From assembly GCA_963792025.1 (NCBI GenBank), contig CAWBUS010000003.1, positions 124,001 to 188,000 of the forward strand: a stretch of 64,000 nt of DNA, in the 5' to 3' direction. Numbering within the stretch: position 1 is the stretch's first letter; the number at the start of each line of letters is the position of its first letter. The notes under the pieces were generated by a model. That model made no database searches, had not been told where the DNA came from, and saw only the letters and a list, made by a program, of their open reading frames with translations. Both the position numbers and the translations under genes were made by a program. Of the stretch, positions 1 through 8,902 are shown piece by piece. The stretch comes from Ginsengibacter sp963792025. Lineage in GTDB: Bacteria; Bacteroidota; Bacteroidia; Chitinophagales; Chitinophagaceae.

Positions 1-1513
1 GATACATTTACTACGCGGGGATCGTTAAGGAGTTGCTGTTTCAGTATCGACTCTTTGTTGCCCAATACGCCCGAATTCCTGAGCACCAAAAGCTGGTCCT
101 TATCAAAACCTAATTTTTTATTTTGAATGTAATGCAACTGCTCATAGACAACGATGGTTCCGATAATAAGCATTACAGAAATAAAAAACTGGAACACCAC
201 CAATCCGCTTCGTAAACTGATGCTTTTTCTATTTGAAACGAATTTGCTTTTTAAAACCGCGGCAGGGTTAAACGAAGAAAGAAAAAACGCAGGGTAACTT
301 CCTGCCAGCACGCCAACGATGATACCAAAAGCCAACAGGCTCAACAAAACAAAAGGACTGCCAAGAATTTGGAGCGTCAGATTTTTTTTGGCGAGTTGAT
401 TGAAAAGCGGCAGCGCCAGCTTCACCAAAATCACACCGATCACCAAAGAAACCATGGCAAGCAATACTGACTCGAAAAGAAATTGTCGTATCAATTCTGA
501 ATTCAGCGAGCCAAGTACTTTGCGAATGCCAACTTCTTTGGCCCGTTTTGAAGCCCCTGCAGTCGACAGGTTCATAAAATTGATGCAGGCGATCAACAGC
601 ATGAACAATGCGATGGCGCCGAAAATATATACATAGCGAATATCGCCGCCGGGCTCCAGGTTCACCGTGAAATCTGAGTGCAGGTGAATATCAGTAAGCG
701 GTTGCAGGTAGAGCCCAAGATCATTTCCTTTTTTCCTGAAATCCTGTATATTCATTCCCATTGCCTGCATCAATTGCGGGCTCATATATTTATCCACTAC
801 CTGCGGCAGTTTCGCCTGCAATTTTTTGTAATCATATCCAACCGGGAGAACCAGGTAGGTATAAAAACTTCCGTTAAGAAAAGAATTACTCCTGGCTTCA
901 GGTACATCAGCCATGGACGAGAAGTAATCAAAATGAAAATGCGAATTGGCGGGTATTTTTTTAATAATCCCGGTAACTTTTTTTGTTACATTATCATTGT
1001 TGAATATCAATATTTTCCCCAACGGGTCTTCATCACCGAAATATTTACGTGCAGTTTCCTGAGTGTTAACACTATAGTGTTTGGCTCTACCAATGCAGTT
1101 TTCGGATTACCCTCTACAAACTGAATAGTAAATACGTCGAAAAAATTGGAATCAACTGCAGCTGTAATTTGGTTATCGAAAGTTTTGTTCTTGTAACTGA
1201 TTTTTGTGGGATCATTTTTTTGAAGACGGGTTGCTTCCAGCACTTCAGGATAATCATGCAGCAGCGTTTTCGCAACAGGGGCCATCACAACAGCCTCTTT
1301 CATTACTTCGCCGCTCAACTTACCCCCAAAGGTGACACGAACAATCTGGTCTGCTTTTTTATTGAATTTATCATAACTCAGTTCATCATATATAAACAAC
1401 ATGATTACCAGGCAAACCGCTATACCTATCGCTAAGCCAAAAATATTAATGAAAGAGAAAGCTTTATTCTTCAATAAATTTCTAACGGCGATTTTAAAAT
1501 AATTTTTAAACAT
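1..1513 (-). pseudogene. FtsX/MacB-like permease, 3' end outside window, frameshifted
   Basis: This is the first gene of a minus-strand permease operon that continues off the left edge; about 500 codons are visible. It starts MFKNYFKIAVRNL, followed by the first membrane segment (about residues 20-42). A first extracytoplasmic MacB-type domain comes next, then the cytoplasmic coupling helix RAKEVGIRKVLGS and the motif AGSYPAFFLSSFNP. The reading frame breaks around 1063-1068, where the sequence has two extra bases (ACAC instead of AC). Frame one reads VEPNTIVLT and then goes wrong, while the other frame continues with QETARKYFGDEDP and stays open to base 1. It is therefore a real gene broken by a 2-base insertion or a sequencing error. 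Its extracytoplasmic domain is most like that of the copy at 52055-54469. Its own promoter lies at 1563-1669. Confidence 0.85.
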
Positions 1514-1562
1514 TGTACTTTAATTAGTTGGCAGAAACAGGCAGAATAACCCGGTAGTTATT

Positions 1563-1669
1563 TCCAAGCACCATACCAATGATCTATCTCATTGATAATT
1601 AAAAGACAATGAAAGTAATTCCGGGCCTAGACTGTTCGTAATCGAACAGTTGTTTAAAGAAAGTGAACA
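1563..1669 (-). promoter_or_regulatory. Tandem palindromic activator sites plus sigma-54-like promoter
   Basis: Read on the minus strand: a degenerate distal half-site TGTTCA (within 1654-1669) lies 21 bases upstream of a perfect palindrome ACTGTTCG-N4-CGAACAGT (1631-1650). About 75 bases further on is TGGTATGGTGCTTGGA (1563-1578), which has the TGG-N8-TTG spacing of a sigma-54 -24/-12 element, although the usual GC at -12 is GG here. The ATG at 1513 follows about 50 bases later. The whole block is nearly superimposable on 57260-57366. The sigma factor assignment is inference; a Bacteroidota -33/-7 promoter using the same TTG is the alternative. Confidence 0.55.
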
Positions 1670-1754
1670 GTTGGGCGCTTAGGGAGACGAGTAAACCTGG
1701 TTGTGACTGGAAGTTGATGCGCAGAAATCCAGGGCTATAGAGTTACAAGGCCAG

Positions 1755-2189
1755 TCATGCGCCCGGGAAAGCAGTGACCACCTCCCCACCCGGCCCTGTA
1801 ATTACCGTTATAAAAGTTGTAGATGCCCCTTCTTTGGTAAAACCCGTTACAATTCCTGTATCCAAACTGCGCTTGTGATTAAGAGTACCTGCTATAGGTG
1901 CAGGCTCTTTGTGAAAAGCTTCCCGTATATAATGTACAATATCCGGCACAGCAATGGTGAACTTACTGCAACCGGGGTGGCGGCTTATTTTAAAGTAATG
2001 CTTTTCGAGCAGGTGTGCCAGTGAGGTTGCGGACAGGTAGTATGTTTTCCTGAACAGCCTGCATTTTTCGTCTATGGGTAACTGGTAGAGCAATGATCTT
2101 TCCATCCCCTGCAGCCACGCATGCGTATCATTCAGCAGGAAGAGCAGCCGCAGCCATTCCGTTTCATTAAAGGGTTGTATTGCCGGCAT
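1755..2189 (-). CDS. Hypothetical protein, second gene of a two-gene module
   Basis: The product is 144 residues long if translation starts at the ATG at 2189 (MPAIQPFNETEW). A longer reading from a TTG at 2231 is possible but would overlap the upstream gene more. The preferred start overlaps the end of the upstream gene by 23 bases, which suggests translational coupling. I do not recognise a family with certainty. The C-terminus carries a conserved-looking block (HKRSLDTGIVTGF, then a strand, then GEVVTAFPGA). That ending reminds me of small RNase toxins of the BECR type, but this is a resemblance and not an assignment. Together with the upstream gene and the divergent XRE regulator at 2768 it could form a toxin-antitoxin-like module. 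Confidence 0.6.
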   Translation of the reverse strand: MPAIQPFNETEWLRLLFLLNDTHAWLQGMERSLLYQLPIDEKCRLFRKTYYLSATSLAHLLEKHYFKISRHPGCSKFTIAVPDIVHYIREAFHKEPAPIAGTLNHKRSLDTGIVTGFTKEGASTTFITVITGPGGEVVTAFPGA

Positions 2190-2637
2190 CGCTAATATCG
2201 TTTCTTTTGTATTTATGATACCACTTGTCAAACCAATATTGATAATGCTTATCCCGCCATTTTAGATACAGTTCCCTCACCTTCTCATCTCCGTTTGGGA
2301 ACAGTAAGCCCATAGCATCCAGTTCTGTAAACATATTTTCAATATCTTTTTCAGCATATATACGCTGGCCATAACCCATGGCGAGTATATAGTGTACCAG
2401 TATGGATTTTGCCGCTTTCCTTCCCTCCCGGTTCGAGGCGCCATGCGCCACGTTATTCATAAAGTCGGTTAGAACAGTTTCCGGCGGCTTATCCCATAGC
2501 TTGCATAACAACAGGAAGCCATATGGCAGAAAAGTATTCAACTTCACCAGGCGGCTGTATTTACCTTTTTGCCAGGGCATCTCCGGTTTTATCAGGATGC
2601 GCTTTCGCTTCACAGGACTTTGCTTTTTTGATTTCAT
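2167..2637 (-). CDS. Hypothetical protein, first gene of a two-gene module
   Basis: The product is 156 residues long from the ATG at 2637 (MKSKKQSPVKRKRI). An upstream TTG at 2673 would lengthen it by 12 residues but overlaps a hairpin and is less likely. It has a very basic N-terminus (KSKKQSPVKRKRILIK), a hydrophobic central helix around FLPYGFLLLCKLW, and a C-terminus rich in aromatic and charged residues (KWRDKHYQYWFDKWYHKYKR). No signal peptide or enzyme motif is visible. It overlaps the following gene by 23 bases and is transcribed divergently from the XRE regulator at 2768, about 130 bases away. Function is unknown. Confidence 0.6.
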   Translation of the reverse strand: MKSKKQSPVKRKRILIKPEMPWQKGKYSRLVKLNTFLPYGFLLLCKLWDKPPETVLTDFMNNVAHGASNREGRKAAKSILVHYILAMGYGQRIYAEKDIENMFTELDAMGLLFPNGDEKVRELYLKWRDKHYQYWFDKWYHKYKRNDISDAGNTTL

Positions 2638-2723
2638 CGTGCAGCTATTATGCTGCAAAAGAACCACCGGCAAAGCCGGTAACCTACCAAACTTATTTGT
2701 AAATTACCGCAGCGATACGGTAC

Positions 2724-2751
2724 GTTACTAACGATAAAATTGCTATACTTG
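2724..2751 (+). promoter_or_regulatory. Possible promoter and operator of the XRE gene
   Basis: A short palindrome GTTACTAAC (2724-2732) lies just upstream of TATACTTG (2744-2751). That element differs from the Bacteroidota -7 consensus TAnnTTTG by one base and sits 16 bases before the ATG at 2768. I see no good -33 TTTG at the usual distance. A hairpin ACCGGC-AAA-GCCGGT (2666-2680) lies on the other side of this divergent region. An autoregulatory operator for the XRE protein is a guess from position. Confidence 0.25.
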
Positions 2752-2767
2752 CAACTAAATTTAAGCC

Positions 2768-3172
2768 ATGACAGAGAAGACCATACACGAAGGCCGCAAT
2801 GTAAAACGCATACGCGAAATGCTGGGAATTAAGCAGGATGCTTTAGCTATGGACCTTGGCCTGAGCCAACAGGCTATCTCCGCCCTGGAACAAAAAGAAG
2901 CGCTTGATAAGGATATGCTGGAAAAGATTGCAGCCGTTCTGAAAGTACCTGTTGAGGCGATTAAGAATTTTAGCGAAGATGCGGCAATAAATATTATTTC
3001 GAGTACGCTACACGATAACGCAGGTTCAATATTCTACAATCCGACTTTCAATCCCATTGATAAAGTTGTTCAGCTTTATGATGAAAAGATTGCTTTATAT
3101 GAAAGGATGTTGAAGGATAAAAGTGATATGATTGAAAAGCTTGAAGAATTATTGTTGAAGGGGAAAGCTTAA
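2768..3172 (+). CDS. XRE-family helix-turn-helix regulator
   Basis: This 134-residue protein has an N-terminal Cro/C1-type helix-turn-helix at about residues 10-65 (VKRIREMLGIKQDALAMDLG, then LSQQAISALEQ). A central linker follows, and the C-terminal helix is strongly charged and probably a coiled coil (IEKLEELLLKGKA). It is a DNA-binding cytoplasmic protein and presumably a repressor. It is divergent from the two-gene module at 1755-2637 and convergent with the Avs-like gene pair. XRE proteins in this position commonly regulate their neighbours, but its target here is not shown by the sequence. Confidence 0.8.
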   Translation: MTEKTIHEGRNVKRIREMLGIKQDALAMDLGLSQQAISALEQKEALDKDMLEKIAAVLKVPVEAIKNFSEDAAINIISSTLHDNAGSIFYNPTFNPIDKVVQLYDEKIALYERMLKDKSDMIEKLEELLLKGKA

Positions 3173-3244
3173 ATTCTTTCTTAGCTAAGTAAATTATTCA
3201 ACCGCCATCGCCACATAGCATCTTGCTCATTGAAATGGGATAAA

Positions 3245-4330
3245 TCACCACTCTAAAAATTCTTCATCTCTTTTAATTGTGTTTTCTATATCCTGATTAA
3301 CCTTTAATAGACATCTATTTAAATATTCGGTTAAGCGTTCACTGCATTTGCCTTTAGAAATAATGTCTTCTATTAGCAATTTCTTCGCTAAATCTTCCTT
3401 ATAAGCCGTTCCTACACCCGAACCTGATTTACTGCCACTATTGTAATAAAAAGACGATCCAAATATATCTAATAAATCTATTTCGGAATTATTTATTAGT
3501 GCAAGTTCTGCTATATCGCAAAGAATATTAACCCACTCTTGTTGCTGGTTATCAAATTTCCAGAGACTACGAGCGATCAATGTCAAGCCTTTGTTGTCCG
3601 AAATATGGTGATTAACAATTTGCATGATAGAACTTGCTAAATCTTCTGAAAGTTTGGCGTCTGGGCGAAATACATTTAATATAACATCGTGTTTCGTCGG
3701 ATTGATCTCGTAATTGGAAACATACCATTTCAAAACTTGCATATAATTTTCAATCTGCTTGGGCTTTGCAGAAATACTTCTGTAGTAAACCCTATCTAAA
3801 TGCAAGTATGCATATTTATCTCTCTTTAATAAAACGTCAATTCTTTTTTCTATAAATTTAAAAAGTTCGTCAAAGCCAAAGTTAGTTTCAAGGAAATTCA
3901 AGAACATAGTGCTGAAGGAGTCTTCCAAATCCATTTCCTCAATCTTTTTATTAAAAACATTTCTTATCTCATCTTTGAAATCAAGAGAATAATTTTCCTT
4001 TTGATCGAAAATCGTGTAACAGAGAGTATCTAATTCCTTTTTCTTGCTTTTGATTATAAATTTATCCAACAAATCAAAAGTTCGATCTTTATCTATGTAG
4101 GCATAAGAAATTAGATTGCAGGCAATATAATCGCGTGTTCGAAATGAATCTAAATTATTATTAATAGCATGTTCGTAAAAGTCTAGATCACCTTCTTTGT
4201 AATATTTTCTATCTTGATAGCGACCGTGACCTATTAGCCAAAAAAATACGTCGATGTAAATGTTTTTTCTTTTCCCATAACCATTGAAGAATACCATAAA
4301 AGTACTTTTCATCTTTGTATTGATCTCCAA
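3245..4330 (-). CDS. C-terminal part of frameshifted Avs-like NTPase
   Basis: This frame overlaps the end of the preceding gene (4209-7073) and continues it. The natural junction lies around 4240-4268, where reading FFWLIGHGRYQDRKYYKEG picks up from the upstream WLWEKKKH. The product is alpha-helical, rich in Lys, Asp and Asn, with no catalytic motif, as expected for the helical sensor or repeat region at the C-terminus of STAND NTPases. The nominal start at 4330 lies inside the upstream coding region and is unlikely to be a real initiation site. The base composition is clearly more AT-rich than the permeases, as in its N-terminal part. The gene ends 72 bases from the convergent XRE gene. Confidence 0.6.
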   Translation of the reverse strand: MEINTKMKSTFMVFFNGYGKRKNIYIDVFFWLIGHGRYQDRKYYKEGDLDFYEHAINNNLDSFRTRDYIACNLISYAYIDKDRTFDLLDKFIIKSKKKELDTLCYTIFDQKENYSLDFKDEIRNVFNKKIEEMDLEDSFSTMFLNFLETNFGFDELFKFIEKRIDVLLKRDKYAYLHLDRVYYRSISAKPKQIENYMQVLKWYVSNYEINPTKHDVILNVFRPDAKLSEDLASSIMQIVNHHISDNKGLTLIARSLWKFDNQQQEWVNILCDIAELALINNSEIDLLDIFGSSFYYNSGSKSGSGVGTAYKEDLAKKLLIEDIISKGKCSERLTEYLNRCLLKVNQDIENTIKRDEEFLEW

Positions 4331-7073
4331 TTAACGCTACAGCCTCAGGGATCATAGTTGGGTGAGTTTCCTGTATCCTCGAAAACATTTCTCGGGCCTC
4401 TTGCGGATATATTTTTCCTACGATAGACAAAATTGTTTCAAATTGCGTTTGTCCTTTATCCAACCCCAATCTTACTTTAATTAGGTCTTTTTCAAATCCT
4501 TGCACGGAGTCATACTGCTTAATTAAATAAGCAATACGAGTCTCTAAATTATTCCTGGAGTCAAAGTAATCAGCATTAATCATGTTCATTTCCAGGGCAT
4601 CACATAGTGAAGTTGTAGATCTGGATTTTTCTTTTAAATAACGTATTCGTTCTTGAAATTCATCTCGAAATCCTACTCGTTCATATCTTTGGATAAAGCC
4701 CAATATTTTATTCTTTTCTTTGATAGATGGATTATTGTCCAAAAAATCTTTTATGAAGGTTAATACGATATCAATTTCTTGTGATAAATCTTGATTAAAC
4801 CTCTTCGATACATTTTTACTAGCATAAAAAAAATAATCCATCAATATACCTAGGGCATTATCTTTTCGCTTTTCATCTGCTGTAATTTTAATAAAATCAA
4901 TAATTTCATGAATGAGATCAGTTCTCAATTTCTTAATATGTTCGCAATATGGAACTTTGGCTTCACCATAATGCATTTGCATCGTTACCGGTTCATAATA
5001 TCGCTCCAATTGAAATTCCAATTCAAGCAAAACTTTTGTTGCTTTTAAAGCAATGTCGAGCTTCAGCTCCTCGTTTGTCAGTAAATATTGACAGGCAATA
5101 TCTTTTAAATAAGTCTGCCTTTCACAACATTTCTTCGGGTGATAGCGGAAATAAGGAAAATCCCATTCGTGAAAAGTATAACATGAACCAAGTATATCCA
5201 AATTTTGAGTTTTCTCAATAAATTGTTCTATAAGTTTATGAACCTCAGCCTTGTTATCTTTAGCGTATTTGGAATATGTACACAAAACCGTCAGGATTTT
5301 AGCAATCGTTTGTCCAAACTCAATGTAAAAAGATTTACCACTCCAATAATCTACTTCTGAGTGCATAGCGTGAGCCGAATTTTCGGAAGAAATTTGATAT
5401 TCTTTTATTGCGTAAATGGCAATTGTTGGTTTGTAGACAACAATCTTTTCCACAAATTCTAAAATGCTTTTAATTTTCTGATTGCTCGTAGAAGGGGCTT
5501 TTATAAGTGAAACATATCCATACAATAGTCCATCAATAAAACTTCTTTTTTCGTCTTCGGGGATTTCAGCTTCTGCTAAGTTTTTTAATATATTTTCCAA
5601 ATAAACTTCAGCTCCTGAAAAACTTTTTACCTGATCAATGAAAGTTTTATTATTCCTAACAGTCTCAGTAAGGATTGAATCACTGTATGGATCCGGTCTG
5701 ATAGAAAGAGTTTTACCGCCATCCAGTAAATTGAGTGTTTTAAATTCATTTATCAATAACTCTAACTTATCTTTCCTTATTTCAAGGAATTCCTCGATAA
5801 ATTTTTTATTGACATCGTCGTTATTGGCTGGGCTTATTAAAGCTATAAGTTTCAAAAAATCATTTGCTTTTTCTTTTGAAATCAAGCTTCTTTTTTCCAC
5901 ATCATCGATAGCCTGTGAGATAAGCTCTTTTACACTTTCATTGAAAGATTCTTCAATAGAAATCTCACTTGGCTGTTTTCCTGATCGAATTAACCTGATA
6001 AATTCCAATATCACATTAGGAATTCCCTTTGATAGACCAGCTAAGTGTATAATATTTTGATCGCTTAACCAGGGTATTTCCCTTTTTATCATTTCCTTCG
6101 TTTTATCATAAGGTAGCTTAGACAGTATAAGCTTTTCCATGTTTTTACCATGGGATGGTAGTTTTGCAAAAATTTCCGAAAAGAGCGTGGGTCGAGTTGT
6201 TATAATAAGTTTGTCCTTTCCGTGTGTGTTATCGATTTGTCGCTTAACCTCACTAACTATCTCTGGGATTTCGTGAGCATTATCAATAAAGATTAAAAGT
6301 TGTCTTTTTGTTTTTAAGAGGTGGGCAAAATTAGTTGGATTAAATCCGGCATGTGACATAACCAAAGGAATCCAATCCTCCATTTTCGAAATTTCGCTTT
6401 TTAAAAATTCAATACATAATCTCGTTTTACCATACCCGCCATTGGCAATAATTGCTAAACACGATTTAGTAGGATCTTCAATAAATTCAGTCATTTTGAG
6501 TAATTCCAATTCTCTGCCAAAGAAATTATTCTTTAGTTGATTTCTTAAATCAAAAGTGTCATCCCTTAGTTGATTACTGAAATATTCTTCATATGGTTGT
6601 AATATAATAGAATCCTTTTCCCAAAACCAATTATAAATAGTAGGATAATTGCTTATCAGCCCTTCCAGAGTAGCATCATGCCAAAGTTGAAATTCACAAT
6701 TGACAATATTTAATTCGCTTAATAGCAGTTTGGCAGTGTTAACTAGTTCATCGAACTTTTTTACTGTAAGGTTAATATTGGTAATAAAAACAATAAAATT
6801 TTCACTAGTGTAATTATTTTTTATATCAAAAATTATATCGCTTTTTAAGGCCCCAATATCGGCTGATTTTTTTCCAGAATTGTGAAATTTATCTTGAAAT
6901 CTCCATTTACCAGTTTTTGAATCATGAGTGCCTTCATATAGTTGGTCGACTCCCCCATCACTTCCAGGAGCGGAATAAACATGAGCAAATTTTGATACAT
7001 CAAATAACAATAAAGAGTTGCACAATTTTTGAAATTGAGTTCCATCAAAATTGTTCCAATCAAGTTTTGCCAT
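4209..7073 (-). CDS. Avs-like antiviral STAND NTPase with Mrr-type nuclease domain (N-terminal part)
   Basis: The N-terminus (residues 1-150) looks like a PD-(D/E)XK restriction-type nuclease. It has an early helix FDGTQFQKLC, then GSDGGVDQLYEG (about 38-48) and WRFQDKFH (about 57-64), giving the D...QxK pattern of Mrr-like enzymes. A P-loop NTPase follows, with Walker A NGGYGKTRL (about 211-219), Walker B LLIFIDNAHE (about 259-268) and the sensor strand KLIITTRP (about 288-295). After that comes a long helical region. This order (effector nuclease, STAND NTPase, helical sensor) is that of Avs anti-phage proteins, which recognise phage proteins and then cleave DNA. The frame ends early at 4209, but the adjacent frame continues for about 330 residues, so the intact protein would be near 1,280 residues. 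AT-rich composition suggests horizontal acquisition. Confidence 0.65.
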   Translation of the reverse strand: MAKLDWNNFDGTQFQKLCNSLLLFDVSKFAHVYSAPGSDGGVDQLYEGTHDSKTGKWRFQDKFHNSGKKSADIGALKSDIIFDIKNNYTSENFIVFITNINLTVKKFDELVNTAKLLLSELNIVNCEFQLWHDATLEGLISNYPTIYNWFWEKDSIILQPYEEYFSNQLRDDTFDLRNQLKNNFFGRELELLKMTEFIEDPTKSCLAIIANGGYGKTRLCIEFLKSEISKMEDWIPLVMSHAGFNPTNFAHLLKTKRQLLIFIDNAHEIPEIVSEVKRQIDNTHGKDKLIITTRPTLFSEIFAKLPSHGKNMEKLILSKLPYDKTKEMIKREIPWLSDQNIIHLAGLSKGIPNVILEFIRLIRSGKQPSEISIEESFNESVKELISQAIDDVEKRSLISKEKANDFLKLIALISPANNDDVNKKFIEEFLEIRKDKLELLINEFKTLNLLDGGKTLSIRPDPYSDSILTETVRNNKTFIDQVKSFSGAEVYLENILKNLAEAEIPEDEKRSFIDGLLYGYVSLIKAPSTSNQKIKSILEFVEKIVVYKPTIAIYAIKEYQISSENSAHAMHSEVDYWSGKSFYIEFGQTIAKILTVLCTYSKYAKDNKAEVHKLIEQFIEKTQNLDILGSCYTFHEWDFPYFRYHPKKCCERQTYLKDIACQYLLTNEELKLDIALKATKVLLELEFQLERYYEPVTMQMHYGEAKVPYCEHIKKLRTDLIHEIIDFIKITADEKRKDNALGILMDYFFYASKNVSKRFNQDLSQEIDIVLTFIKDFLDNNPSIKEKNKILGFIQRYERVGFRDEFQERIRYLKEKSRSTTSLCDALEMNMINADYFDSRNNLETRIAYLIKQYDSVQGFEKDLIKVRLGLDKGQTQFETILSIVGKIYPQEAREMFSRIQETHPTMIPEAVALIGDQYKDEKYFYGILQWLWEKKKHLHRRIFLANRSRSLSR

Positions 7074-7229
7074 AATGTTTCTTTTGCGTTACATTATATA
7101 TCTACTTAAATTCTCATCTTCGTTTATACCTTCCGTTAGCATTTGAAGCTTTATAGCTTCTGAGCAACTCCCGCCACACTAACTTATCAATCTATCCAAT
7201 CTGCCCCCTCAACAATTTCAGCTTTCCCT

Positions 7230-8249
7230 TTAGCCCCAAAATAAATTCTTTCCAATTCCGGCACATTCATTTGCAACACCTGCGCTAAGTTCTTCTTTAC
7301 TATACCCAAGATCATTTGTATAAGCATTTACAATCTCTGTAATAAGGCCAGGCTTTTCAACCGGTATTTGTACGGGCTCATTTTTGCGGTAGCCAAGCGA
7401 ACCCATCTGGATCCACAAATACTTATACTGGTTTTGCGTAACCATGCCAAGCGTATTGGCATACCGCAACAGGGCCTGCATGGACACATACCAGTACGCT
7501 TTCAGGTCTGCGAGTTTATCAATTGACACCTTCGTAAAATAAGGCTTTATGTTACTTTCAGGCACCAGCAGTTCGATGGCAAATTCGTAGGCCTCGCTTT
7601 CCAAATCCCTGTCCTGGCTTACTTTATTTCCAAAGTGAAAAATGAGATGGCCCAGTTCATGCGCTATGGTTAGCCGGTACCTGTCAGGCGACAAAGTAGT
7701 GTTAACAAATATAACAGGGATGTTCCCATTGATATAAGTACTGAAGCCAGACATTTCTCCCAGGTCTAATGGAAAAATAACCACGCCATTATCTTCAATC
7801 AATTTGGTGAGATTGGTAATTCTGCCCTTGGGTATCTTCCAGTAATCCCGCAAATGTTTCGCACACAAGGCGGGGCTGCCATCTTCGGAAATGTCCCATG
7901 CCGGTAACCTTGTTTCCGGCAATTCAATTTCATCCATCAGTTTCAAAAAATGCCATTCTGCAATAGTCATTTGGGCAAGGTATTGTTTCATCTTTTTTAC
8001 CGGGGTCGACACCTTTCTGCGGTAATGTCCTTCCACCGGTATTACTTTCCTGTCCTGGTAAAAAAAGCCAGCAGGAAAATCCAACACCTTAGCAATTTTT
8101 TGAACTAATATTTCGTCCGTAGTAAGAAGCTCTTTTTCAATCTTTGATAAAGTGCCCTGCTCCATACCCAGGATCGCGGCCAGTTCTTCCTGTGTAATGT
8201 ACCTTGCTTCCCTTGCCAGTTTTAATATTTCTGCATTTAATTTTTGCAT
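7230..8249 (-). CDS. XRE helix-turn-helix plus ImmA/IrrE metallopeptidase
   Basis: This 339-residue protein has an N-terminal XRE helix-turn-helix (about residues 8-62, including TQEELAAILGMEQGTLSKIE). An ImmA/IrrE-type zinc peptidase domain follows, with the HELGH motif at about 197-201 and a downstream acidic stretch LESEAYEFAIELL that supplies the third metal ligand in this family. Such proteins usually cleave a repressor or antitoxin in response to a signal. The upstream gene (8270-8902) is only 20 bases away on the same strand, so the two form a pair. The partner may be the substrate, toxin or co-regulator; the sequence does not say which. Confidence 0.85.
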   Translation of the reverse strand: MQKLNAEILKLAREARYITQEELAAILGMEQGTLSKIEKELLTTDEILVQKIAKVLDFPAGFFYQDRKVIPVEGHYRRKVSTPVKKMKQYLAQMTIAEWHFLKLMDEIELPETRLPAWDISEDGSPALCAKHLRDYWKIPKGRITNLTKLIEDNGVVIFPLDLGEMSGFSTYINGNIPVIFVNTTLSPDRYRLTIAHELGHLIFHFGNKVSQDRDLESEAYEFAIELLVPESNIKPYFTKVSIDKLADLKAYWYVSMQALLRYANTLGMVTQNQYKYLWIQMGSLGYRKNEPVQIPVEKPGLITEIVNAYTNDLGYSKEELSAGVANECAGIGKNLFWG

Positions 8250-8269
8250 AACAAACCGAGTCTTTAATA

Positions 8270-8902
8270 TTATTGACTATCAGTTCCGGTTTTGGTATCG
8301 CCTTTCCTGCCACGTTTTAGTTTGATCCTTTTTTCAATCTCTTTAAATACGTCCTTATTTTCTGCATCGAAATCTATAACCGTTTGTTCCGACGAATATT
8401 TTCCGAATTCATCCACCCACTCCAAAACATTACCTATCCAGCAGGCAACATAGATACCTTTTATATTTGACCATGTCCTGTCAGGAATATAACCGGCAAA
8501 CAAAAAAGTAGGCTTTTCAGGAAAACCTTCAATTTGAGATTGCTTCATGTATTTGGAATGCTGGTTTGTATAAAAATTGCGCACGGAATATTCCTTATCC
8601 ATCTTTTTAAACCGGATAAAAAGTTCGTCCCGCAGGTTGATACCAAATACACCTTTAAAATCATCAACAAGCACTCCATCTCTTCCATCGAAAGTTGCCC
8701 TGATGTACTTCTCAATGTGGTCGTGAATGATTCCGGCTTTTGTACGGGATTTGTAATTGACCGGCCCTCCCTCAAATGTATTAGCATGCTGCCTCATTTG
8801 CAGCCAGTCCCCAAAACCGTTTTGAATAGAAGAAACTAAATCTTTATGAACGCTATCCAGGAAGACCCTGGCTTCCTTTAATCTATGAATCTTCCTTGGC
8901 AT
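8270..8902 (-). CDS. Hypothetical protein paired with ImmA/IrrE gene
   Basis: This 210-residue protein starts MPRKIHRLKEARVFLDS. It has a helical N-terminal half and a mixed second half with FLFAGYIPDRTWSNIKGIYV and WIGNVLEWVDEF. The C-terminal tail is strongly charged (KEIEKRIKLKRGRKGD) and probably disordered. No signal peptide or membrane segment is present. I do not recognise a named domain. It is the first gene of a two-gene operon with the XRE-ImmA/IrrE gene downstream, and that fixed pairing is the only functional hint. Confidence 0.65.
   Translation of the reverse strand: MPRKIHRLKEARVFLDSVHKDLVSSIQNGFGDWLQMRQHANTFEGGPVNYKSRTKAGIIHDHIEKYIRATFDGRDGVLVDDFKGVFGINLRDELFIRFKKMDKEYSVRNFYTNQHSKYMKQSQIEGFPEKPTFLFAGYIPDRTWSNIKGIYVACWIGNVLEWVDEFGKYSSEQTVIDFDAENKDVFKEIEKRIKLKRGRKGDTKTGTDSQ

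Noticed and set aside
678..1124. Plus-strand open frame of 148 codons
   Set aside because: It is the complement of the left-edge permease, whose minus-strand frames are clearly coding.
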